The position numbers were made by a program, and so were the translations under genes. A stretch of DNA of 64,000 bases, from NCBI RefSeq assembly GCF_030719295.1, contig NZ_CP120997.1, positions 5,095,501-5,159,500 of the forward strand. The letters are read 5' to 3'. Under the pieces are notes generated by a model. That model saw only the letters and a list, made by a program, of their open reading frames with translations. It ran no database searches and was not told the origin of the DNA. Source of the stretch: Streptomyces sp. Mut1. GTDB taxonomy: Bacteria; Actinomycetota; Actinomycetes; Streptomycetales; Streptomycetaceae. This document shows, in pieces, positions 16,736 through 22,027 of this stretch (its first letter is position 1; every line of letters begins with the position of its first letter).

Positions 16736-17242
16736 TTACGACGGTGGGAGCGGGCAAGGGAGTTCCGGGTGGAAGCGGTTGGGGCAGCACACGACGGAGA
16801 ACGAGATCAGGCTCTTGGCTGCCGTGTAGTACACCCAGGTCACGTCGACGCCACGAGGGAGCACGTCAGTGGCGTACTCCAACTTCTCTTCGAGGGTGCT
16901 GTACGCCTGAAGTCCGTCCGCTCGTACGTAGGGCGGGCTCTCGTCGTACTTCTTCGTCAGCCAGGCCAGTGCGATACCAAGCTCGGCCCAGGTGCGATCA
17001 GCGGAGACCTGGCTCTTCTTCATCAACCAATGGCCGGTCATCGTCGGAGGCACGTTGCCCGTCTGGAAATCGGCGGCAGCTTCGCGATACCTGTCCAGAA
17101 CTTCCTGCTGCTTCTTGTCCTCGGGGTTGAGGACCGAGGGTGGGCCGTTGGGGTGAGGTGGCCGGCGGCCACCCTCTTTCCCGTACACAGCAGACGATCC
17201 GGTCCATGGACCGTATCCGTGCCAGTGCCCTGACCAGCTCAT
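16736..17242 (-). CDS. Unrecognised 168-residue protein of the JmjC operon
   Basis: I do not recognise a family. The N-terminus is rich in aromatic residues, His and Gly (MSWSGHWHGYGPWTGSS), followed by a basic, Pro-rich linker (GGRRPPHPNGPP). A helical middle (DKKQQEVLDRYREAAADF; WAELGIALAWLTKKYDE) comes next, and the C-terminus is Cys- and Pro-rich (VVCCPNRFHPELPCPLPPS). There is no signal peptide. ATG 17242 has GAAGGG just upstream. The gene is 12 bases upstream of the JmjC oxygenase and 90 bases downstream of a DUF397-like gene, with a strong hairpin in that gap. It could be the oxygenase's substrate or partner; this is inference from position and composition only. Confidence 0.65.
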   Translation of the reverse strand: MSWSGHWHGYGPWTGSSAVYGKEGGRRPPHPNGPPSVLNPEDKKQQEVLDRYREAAADFQTGNVPPTMTGHWLMKKSQVSADRTWAELGIALAWLTKKYDESPPYVRADGLQAYSTLEEKLEYATDVLPRGVDVTWVYYTAAKSLISFSVVCCPNRFHPELPCPLPPS

Positions 17243-17266
17243 ATGCGCCCTTCATGGGAGGCGGCG

Positions 17267-17297
17267 GGGCCGCCCGAGGAGAGACCTCGGGCGGCCC
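17267..17297 (-). terminator. Hairpin inside the DUF397-like/JmjC operon
   Basis: GGGCCGCCCGAGG (17267-17279) and CCTCGGGCGGCCC (17285-17297) form a perfect 13-bp stem with a 5-base loop, between the small gene ending at 17333 and the next starting at 17242. It would act as a partial terminator or 3' stabiliser, giving more of the small first product than of the later genes. Confidence 0.6.
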
Positions 17298-17332
17298 GCC
17301 TGCGTGATGCTCTGTGCTCGGGAGGGGGCAGA

Positions 17333-17575
17333 TTAGACCGTCAGACCCCGCTGCTTGACCCAGCCCGCCGCGAACGCGTCGAGTTCCGCCTCGGTGAACC
17401 GCAGCTCCTTGCCGGACCCCTCCGGCTTGCTGTCGCGGAGGGCGAACGAGGACTCCGCGCCGGGAATGGCCGCGAAGGACACACACGTCTCGTTGGAGCC
17501 GCCTAGGTTGCCTCCGCAGTACTGCTCGAACGCGGCGCTCCCGGGTACGGGCAGGGTGTAGAGGTTTTCGTCCAT
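17333..17575 (-). CDS. DUF397-like small protein, first gene of the JmjC operon
   Basis: 80 residues. The C-terminal two thirds fit DUF397: a Gly/Ser/Asn loop with Cys (GGNLGGSNETCVSFA), the hallmark FALRDSKPEG, and LRFTEAELDAFAAGW. The N-terminus carries an extra MDENLYTLPVPGSAAFEQY stretch. DUF397 proteins usually pair with XRE/DUF5753 regulators; this copy instead heads an operon with an unknown protein and a JmjC oxygenase. ATG 17575 has AGGAGA upstream; longer in-frame starts lack a ribosome site. A high-copy first gene followed by an attenuating hairpin resembles the layout of precursor-peptide operons, but a classical DUF397 role is equally possible. Confidence 0.75.
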   Translation of the reverse strand: MDENLYTLPVPGSAAFEQYCGGNLGGSNETCVSFAAIPGAESSFALRDSKPEGSGKELRFTEAELDAFAAGWVKQRGLTV

Positions 17576-17629
17576 GGGAATCGTTCTCCTGGTGCTGGAC
17601 TGAGCGGAGATTCGTTCTCCGCGCCGTCG

Positions 17630-17640
17630 TGCACTTGCAA
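17630..17640. promoter_or_regulatory. TTGCA-type operator-like site
   Basis: TGCACTTGCAA, upstream of the DUF397-like gene, is an imperfect palindrome built from the same TTGCA units as the sites at 18306-18384. It may be a further target of the island's XRE regulator. Confidence 0.25.
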
Positions 17641-17680
17641 CCCGCCCCCGGACGGTCCTGCCGGAATCACCGGGGGCGGG
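17641..17680 (-). terminator. Second hairpin downstream of the 81-residue gene pair
   Basis: CCCGCCCCCGG (17641-17651) pairs with CCGGGGGCGGG (17670-17680). It backs up the stronger hairpin at 17688-17731 and lies in the promoter region of the DUF397-like gene. Confidence 0.45.
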
Positions 17681-17687
17681 GGCCTTG

Positions 17688-17731
17688 ACCGTCCCCATCA
17701 GCAGTACGGGGGGCCTGCTGACAGGGACGGT
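17688..17731 (-). terminator. Terminator of the 81-residue gene pair
   Basis: The 17-base arms 17688-17704 (ACCGTCCCCATCAGCAG) and 17715-17731 pair with two internal mismatches around a 10-base loop, ten bases after the stop codon of the gene ending at 17741. Confidence 0.65.
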
Positions 17732-17740
17732 GTCTGTGGG

Positions 17741-17986
17741 TCAGGTTCGGCTGTAGACGATCTCGCCGAACGAAACCGTGTATCCCACCTGCCTGAAGAC
17801 CGTGATGGGGCCCTCGACCAGCAGCGGTTCGCGGCCGTCGAAGTGGAGGATCTTGGCGCCGTTGCGCGCCAAGACCATGTCCACGACCGTGAAGTACACG
17901 GTGTCGTGAAGGACCATGTCGCCCACTCGGATGGTGGCCGGCGTCTCGATGCTGCCGCGGTACCCGACCGGCCCCTTGTCAGCCAT
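17741..17986 (-). CDS. 81-residue protein of unknown function (second of an overlapping pair)
   Basis: 81 residues, predicted mostly beta: IRVGDMVLHDTVYFTVVDMVLARNG, AKILHFDGREPLLVEG, YTVSFGEIVYSRT. This suggests a small barrel-like fold of the kind seen in plasmid and phage accessory proteins, but I recognise no family. The ATG overlaps the stop of the preceding 81-residue gene by eight bases (ATGGCTGA), so translation is coupled and the two products are probably made in similar amounts. The pair is divergent from the 135-residue/DUF6879/XRE cassette across a shared control region. Confidence 0.6.
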   Translation of the reverse strand: MADKGPVGYRGSIETPATIRVGDMVLHDTVYFTVVDMVLARNGAKILHFDGREPLLVEGPITVFRQVGYTVSFGEIVYSRT

Positions 17987-18224
17987 GACCACGGTCCGAG
18001 GTCTCAAGTCGCGGGGCCCGCATACGGACCCAGCGGGCGAACTCGTAGGCGTCACCCGAGCGGAGGGTGATGAGCACGGTTCCGTGGCCGTCCTGCACGT
18101 TCCCGACCTCGACGGGCCCCTGGAGCCTCATCAGCTCAAGTGCCTCGTTGACGTCCGGGACCGCGTTCTTCGCGATGCACCGCGCCGTCTCTTCCGGGGT
18201 CCTCTTCTCGGTGGCCGTAGTCAT
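17979..18224 (-). CDS. 81-residue protein of unknown function (first of an overlapping pair)
   Basis: 81 residues. The N-terminal helix is TPEETARCIAKNAVPDVNEALELM; a strand-rich second half (GTVLITLRSGDAYEFARWVRMRA) ends in a charged tail. No family recognised. ATG 18224 is preceded by GGAAGGTCACCT, a usable ribosome site. It is translationally coupled to the second 81-residue gene and divergent from the island's regulatory cassette, sharing about 180 bases of intergenic DNA that contain paired TTGC-type repeats. Confidence 0.6.
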   Translation of the reverse strand: MTTATEKRTPEETARCIAKNAVPDVNEALELMRLQGPVEVGNVQDGHGTVLITLRSGDAYEFARWVRMRAPRLETSDRGHG

Positions 18225-18305
18225 AGGTGACCTTCCATCACATGTCCCTGCGTCCTGTGGGCTTGTGATGAAGTTAGAGGTGCTTCGAGCCAACCCCCAA
18301 GCAGA

Positions 18306-18384
18306 TTGCACGAGTTTGCAGGAAGCCGATTGACGTCAGCCGAGCAGGGGGTCGACCATCGGTGTGTCGCGCAAACCTGCGCAA
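18306..18384. promoter_or_regulatory. Inverted pair of TTGC-type operator sites
   Basis: TTGCACGAGTTTGCAGG begins at 18306, and its near match TTGCGCAGGTTTGCGCG reads on the opposite strand from 18384 to 18368. Each site holds two TTGC units about one helical turn apart. They lie in the divergent promoter region of the 81-residue pair and the 135-residue gene, a natural target for the XRE regulator at 19318. Confidence 0.4.
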
Positions 18385-18406
18385 GGCAGCGGACGGGAGA
18401 ACGACC

Positions 18407-18814
18407 ATGAAGCTAAGGTTCCTTGGTAAGAACTCCACCCCCGGAGACAGCCCCACCCTGTACGCCAGCGACCAGGACAGCTACGTCGTCCAGGGCTGGA
18501 AGGTTCTGGCGAACGACCTGCTCATGCAGCTCGACATCCCCGCCGGCCACACGGTCGTTGAGGTCCCGACCGAGCTGTTCGAGCATCTGACCAAAGACGG
18601 CTTGCTGTCTGGCGAGATCAAGAAGTTCGAGGCTCCGATCGTGCTCGTCACCGAACAGGGCACGTGCATCGTGCAGGGTCCGGAGATGCGCGACGGCGAG
18701 GCCCTGAGCCAGATGCGCTTGCCCGACTACGAGGATTGCATCGAGGTACCCATGTCCTCGATCAAGGCCCTACTGGAGGAGAACAGTGGACCTGATCACC
18801 AGCGCCCAGCGTGA
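18407..18814 (+). CDS. Conserved actinobacterial protein, DUF6879 partner
   Basis: 135 residues beginning MKLRFLGKNSTPGDSPTLYA, a start I know from many Streptomyces proteins encoded next to DUF6879 genes; the stretch SYVVQGWKVLANDLLMQL and IPAGHTVVEVPTELF also fit that group. Function unknown. ATG 18407 follows GGGAGA at a good spacing. The last 29 bases overlap the DUF6879 gene in another frame, so the two are coupled. It heads the cassette that continues with DUF6879, an XRE/DUF5753 regulator and DUF397. Confidence 0.7.
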   Translation: MKLRFLGKNSTPGDSPTLYASDQDSYVVQGWKVLANDLLMQLDIPAGHTVVEVPTELFEHLTKDGLLSGEIKKFEAPIVLVTEQGTCIVQGPEMRDGEALSQMRLPDYEDCIEVPMSSIKALLEENSGPDHQRPA

Positions 18815-19310
18815 CGAGCTGTTCAACAGCTTCAAGCACAGCGCCTTCCACCTTGAGCTGCGGGATGACTATGGGTCGCCCATCGAAGACACTCCTTACG
18901 CCCGGTGGCAGAGGGGCGAGCCTGACGACCACGTGTGGCTCGATCCCTGGATGACGCTCATGAAACGGGTTACGGGCGAGGGCAAGACAGTGCGGCGGGT
19001 CCGGGTGGTCACTGAGCCGCACTCTCAGTACGTGGGGTGGGAGAACTCGCTCACCCACCTGAATCTGGCGGTCGGCGAAGACATTCGGTGGTTCCCGCGG
19101 CACCAGCTCCCGGACGGGCTCGCCTTCCCCGTATCCGGCAACGACTGGTGGCTCTTCGATGACAGCCTCCTGGCCGTGGGCCACTTCGACGAGGAAGGGC
19201 GGGTCCTCGGGTCCGAGTTGATCGAGGATCCCGAGACCGTGGCCGAGTGTGTCCGAATCCGGGACCTGCTCTGGGCCTCCGCCATCCACCACACCGAGTA
19301 CAAGCCCTGA
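18786..19310 (+). CDS. DUF6879 family protein
   Basis: 174 residues. The family pattern is visible: an early FKHSAFHLELRDDYG, a middle RRVRVVTEPHSQYVGWE, EDIRWFPRHQLP and the near-terminal WWLFDDSLLAVGHFDEEG. DUF6879 proteins occur next to XRE/DUF5753 regulators across Streptomyces; the biochemical role is not established. The GTG start sits behind GGAGGAGAA, within the 3' end of the preceding gene. The XRE gene begins 7 bases after its stop, so all four cassette genes probably share one transcript. Confidence 0.75.
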   Translation: MDLITSAQRDELFNSFKHSAFHLELRDDYGSPIEDTPYARWQRGEPDDHVWLDPWMTLMKRVTGEGKTVRRVRVVTEPHSQYVGWENSLTHLNLAVGEDIRWFPRHQLPDGLAFPVSGNDWWLFDDSLLAVGHFDEEGRVLGSELIEDPETVAECVRIRDLLWASAIHHTEYKP

Positions 19311-19317
19311 CTCATCA

Positions 19318-20163
19318 GTGAGTAACCAAGCACAAGAAGCACGGGCAGCATTGGGTGCCCGGTTGCGAGGATTCCGCAAGGACGCGGGCTTCTCCAGCGG
19401 CCGGGCATTCGCTGCTGCCACCGGGTGGCAAGAGTCCAAGGTCTCCCGGATCGAGAACGGCAAGCAGGCGGCAAGCGAAGCTGACATACGCATCTGGTGC
19501 GAGAGGACGAACACACAGGACCAGGTCCCTGACCTGGTGGCCACGGTCCGACACATCGACGAACTGTGGCTGGAGTGGCGCCGGCAGTTCCAGGAGGGGG
19601 CCGAGAAGCGCCAGACCAAGGCTCTGCCGATCTACTCCAAGACCAAGGTCTTCCGGATCTGGCACCCAACGCTCATCTGGGGGACGCTCCAGACCGCCGA
19701 GTACGCCGCGGAGACCTTCAATCAAGTCGTCGACTTCTTCGAGATCCCGAACGATGCCGAGGTAGCCACGGCCAAGCGGCTCGAACGGCAGAGGTACCTG
19801 ACCCAGGGCGACCGCATCTTCAACGTACTGCTCGCCGAGCAGGCCCTGTACTCCAACTTCGGTGGCCCGGAGGTGATGAGAGGACAACTAGACCGACTCC
19901 TGGCGGTGATAGGGCTCCCTCGGCTCAGCCTGGGCTTCATCCCGAGGTCCGCCCCACTGGCCATCTGGCCCGGCAACTCCTTCTCGATGTTCGACGACAA
20001 GCTGGTCCTCGTCGAGACCTACTCCGCCGAGTTCTCCGTGACTCAACCAAGGGAGATTCAGCTCTATGGGAAGGCATTCTCATATCTGAAGAGGTCGGCG
20101 GTGTATGGGAAGGCCGCCAGGGATCTGATCTTGAGCGCTAACCGTCATTTCGAGCAAATGTAG
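19318..20163 (+). CDS. XRE-family regulator with DUF5753 domain
   Basis: 281 residues. Residues about 10-65 form a helix-turn-helix (LGARLRGFRKDAGFSSGRAF, ESKVSRIENGKQ). The remainder is the DUF5753 sensor-like domain, with the typical IWHPTLIWGTLQTAEYAAE, RQRYLTQGDRIFNVLLAEQALY, LGFIPRSAPLAIWPGNSF and FSVTQPREIQLY segments. Members include S. coelicolor WhiJ and usually act with an adjacent DUF397 protein, which follows here by 21 bases. GTG 19318 gives the usual family length; a longer in-frame start at 19249 would overlap DUF6879. It probably controls the island's divergent promoter. Confidence 0.9.
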   Translation: MSNQAQEARAALGARLRGFRKDAGFSSGRAFAAATGWQESKVSRIENGKQAASEADIRIWCERTNTQDQVPDLVATVRHIDELWLEWRRQFQEGAEKRQTKALPIYSKTKVFRIWHPTLIWGTLQTAEYAAETFNQVVDFFEIPNDAEVATAKRLERQRYLTQGDRIFNVLLAEQALYSNFGGPEVMRGQLDRLLAVIGLPRLSLGFIPRSAPLAIWPGNSFSMFDDKLVLVETYSAEFSVTQPREIQLYGKAFSYLKRSAVYGKAARDLILSANRHFEQM

Positions 20164-20184
20164 ACCGATTGGAGAGTGGAATCC

Positions 20185-20370
20185 ATGCCTCAAATACCGA
20201 ACTGGCGCACCAGTTCCTATACGCAGACCGAAACCTGTGTGGAGGTTGCGGATAACGACCCTGCCGCGGTCCTGGTCCGGGACACGAAGGACCGAGACCT
20301 CGGAACACTCTTCGTTCCGCCCACTGCCTGGGCTTCATTCGTGGAATTCAGTAAGGTCGTCAAGATCTGA
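20185..20370 (+). CDS. DUF397 domain protein
   Basis: 61 residues, essentially the whole DUF397 domain: WRTSSYTQTETCVEVADN, then VLVRDTKDRDLGTLFVPPTAWASFVEFSK. It starts 21 bases after the XRE/DUF5753 gene, the usual order for this pair, and GGAGAG precedes the ATG. Such small proteins are thought to bind and modulate the partner regulator, and the pair has been proposed to behave like a toxin-antitoxin module; neither is tested here. A perfect terminator hairpin follows. Confidence 0.85.
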   Translation: MPQIPNWRTSSYTQTETCVEVADNDPAAVLVRDTKDRDLGTLFVPPTAWASFVEFSKVVKI

Positions 20371-20400
20371 CCGCTGTCCCGCAGGCATAGCGACATGACG

Positions 20401-20432
20401 GCAGGCCCCCTCCACGCCGGGAGGGGGCCTGC
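20401..20432. terminator. Bidirectional terminator between DUF397 and the recombinase remnant
   Basis: GCAGGCCCCCTCC (20401-20413) pairs perfectly with GGAGGGGGCCTGC (20420-20432), between convergent gene ends. Confidence 0.75.
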
Positions 20433-20438
20433 TGGTGC

Positions 20439-20843
20439 TCAGTGCTCGTCTTCGACCCAGACGACCTCGATCAGCGACGGATCGAACTTCCGGCCACGTC
20501 CCGCAGAGTGGACCATCACGGCGCGGACCGAGTCGCGGAGCAGCATCTTCTTCTGCGAGACGGAATACCCATTCCACTCCTCAAGGAGTGAGGGGGAAAC
20601 GTTCTGCCGTCGGACCTTCGCGGCGACCAGTTGACGGTGCTGCCGGTACAGCTCGTCACGCTCGTCTTCAAGCTCCTCGATCAGGTCGAGCGCCGTCCCC
20701 ATGCTGATGCGTTTCGACCTGCGGCGCTTGTTGACTTCTTCGATCTCCACGCCAATCTCGGTGAGCCGGACATCGTGCGTCGTCTCGTCGACGGCCTCTT
20801 CCTTGTCCTCGGACGTGCGCGCGTAGGCCCCTACGGGATGCAT
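20439..20843 (-). pseudogene. Internally deleted large serine recombinase (integrase remnant)
   Basis: A 134-residue frame. The first residues, MHPVGAYARTSEDKEE, fit the N-terminus of a serine recombinase with the catalytic serine in the YxRxS motif. After about 25 residues the sequence resembles only the far C-terminus of large serine integrases: the coiled-coil helix LIEELEDERDELYRQHRQL, then SVSQKKMLLRDSVRAVMV and the terminal GRGRKFDPSLIEVVWVED. Roughly the whole catalytic and DNA-binding middle (300-400 residues in the family) is missing, with the frame kept. GGGGAGGGG precedes ATG 20843. It lies about 120 bases from the candidate attachment site, as intact integrase genes do. It cannot be catalytically active; whether it is expressed is unknown. 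Confidence 0.7.
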
Positions 20844-20963
20844 GTCGGACCCCTCCCCTAGAAGTTGACTGAGGCGGACGCTAACGCGCTGGTCGGTGCA
20901 CCATGGGTGATAAGTGGTGAAATCGCACGTGTGAGTGACGTTGCGAGCGCCGACCGCGAGGCT

Positions 20964-20971
20964 CATTGATC
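20964..20971. repeat. Candidate attachment site, right (CATTGATC)
   Basis: Second direct copy of CATTGATC, 46 bases upstream of the oxyR start codon and about 120 bases from the recombinase remnant. See the left copy at 15540. Confidence 0.35.
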
Positions 20972-21016
20972 TGATGTCTGGCTACACTTGGTCGTGATGA
21001 TCGGAGGTGCCTATCA

Positions 21017-21982
21017 GTGGCGCAGAGTAATCAGGGCAACCGGCCTAAACAGCCCAGTCTCTCGCAGCTGCGCGCCTTCACCGCCGTCGCCGAGTATCTG
21101 CACTTCCGGGACGCCGCGGCCGCAATCGGGATGAGTCAGCCCGCGCTCTCCGGGGCCGTGTCCGCGCTGGAGGAGGCACTGGGTGTCCAGCTCATCGAGC
21201 GTACGACGCGCAAGGTACTGCTCTCGCCCGCCGGGGAACGGCTCGCGGTCCGGGCGCGGGCGGTGCTGGAGGCCGTCGGTGAGCTGATGGAGGAGGCGGA
21301 GGCGGTCCGGGCGCCGTTCACCGGTGTGCTCCGGCTCGGCGTGATTCCGACCGTCGCCCCGTATCTGCTGCCCACCGTGCTGCGGCTGGTCCACGAGCGC
21401 TACCCGGCCCTCGACCTCCAGGTGCACGAGGAGCAGACCTCCTCGCTGGTGGAGGGGCTGGCCGCCGGACGGCTGGACCTGCTGCTGCTCGCCGTGCCGC
21501 TCGGCATCCCCGGGGTCACCGAACTCCCGCTCTTCGACGAGGACTTCGTGCTGGTCATGGAGCGCAGCCACTGGCTCGGCGGGCGGGACGACATCCCGCG
21601 CGAGGCGCTGCGGGAGCTGCCGCTGCTGCTGCTCGACGAGGGGCACTGCCTGCGGGACCAGGCGCTCGACATCTGCCGTGAGGCCGGACGTACCCAGGGC
21701 GCGCCGGTCACCACGACCGCGGCCGGGCTCTCCACGCTGGTGCAGCTGGTGGCCGGCGGGCTCGGGGTGACGCTGCTGCCGCGCACCGCGGTCACCGTCG
21801 AGACCGCCCGCAACGACGCGCTGGCCACGGGGTACTTCGCGGCCCCGGCCCCCGCGCGGCGGGTGGCGCTGGGGATGCGGACCGGGGCGGCCAGGCACGA
21901 GGAGTTCGAGGAGTTCGCGGCGGCGCTGCGCGGGGCGATGGAGGCGCTGCCGGTCCGTGTGACGACGGGCGGCCGCGTCTGA
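21017..21982 (+). CDS. oxyR: LysR-type peroxide sensor OxyR
   Basis: 321 residues. Residues 14-75 form the LysR winged helix (LSQLRAFTAVAEYLHFRDAA, SQPALSGAVSALEEALG). The sensor domain carries the redox pair in DEGHCLRDQALDIC (Cys211 and Cys220), the OxyR signature spacing. It activates peroxide-defence genes such as ahpC. The GTG follows GGAGGTG. In S. coelicolor it is divergent from and adjacent to ahpC; here an island separates them, so any operator shared with ahpC is now about 5.5 kb away. A 9-bp hairpin overlaps its stop codon. Confidence 0.95.
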   Translation: MAQSNQGNRPKQPSLSQLRAFTAVAEYLHFRDAAAAIGMSQPALSGAVSALEEALGVQLIERTTRKVLLSPAGERLAVRARAVLEAVGELMEEAEAVRAPFTGVLRLGVIPTVAPYLLPTVLRLVHERYPALDLQVHEEQTSSLVEGLAAGRLDLLLLAVPLGIPGVTELPLFDEDFVLVMERSHWLGGRDDIPREALRELPLLLLDEGHCLRDQALDICREAGRTQGAPVTTTAAGLSTLVQLVAGGLGVTLLPRTAVTVETARNDALATGYFAAPAPARRVALGMRTGAARHEEFEEFAAALRGAMEALPVRVTTGGRV

Positions 21983-22003
21983 CCCGTACGGGAGGTACGG
22001 GTC
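21981..22003. terminator. Hairpin between oxyR and the FtsX-type permease gene
   Basis: GACCCGTAC (21981-21989) pairs with GTACGGGTC (21995-22003), starting within the oxyR stop codon, between convergent genes. Confidence 0.6.
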
Positions 22004-22027
22004 GGACGCGGGCGCCCGTTTTCGGCG

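Larger units (their letters stand above)
15540..20971. mobile_element. 5.4-kb island inserted between ahpC and oxyR
   Basis: In S. coelicolor ahpC and oxyR are adjacent and divergent (known from the literature). Here eleven unrelated genes lie between them. They have less G/C-biased third codon positions than the flanks, and they include XRE/DUF5753, DUF397 and DUF6879 proteins common in accessory DNA. A remnant of a large serine recombinase lies at the oxyR-side edge, next to one copy of an 8-bp direct repeat (CATTGATC at 15540 and 20964) found at both ends. Removing the segment would leave about 110 bases between the two genes. No capsid, transfer or replication genes are present, so the island is degenerate or a cargo-only remnant. 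Confidence 0.7.

Noticed and set aside
17333..17575. Lanthipeptide or other classical RiPP precursor
   Set aside because: The chain fits the DUF397 domain, and no lanthionine synthetase, radical-SAM or cyclodehydratase gene is nearby; only the looser substrate-plus-oxygenase idea is kept as a finding.
15540..20971. Insertion at a tRNA gene
   Set aside because: No tRNA-like sequence was seen at either edge; the insertion is between two protein genes, as serine recombinases allow.
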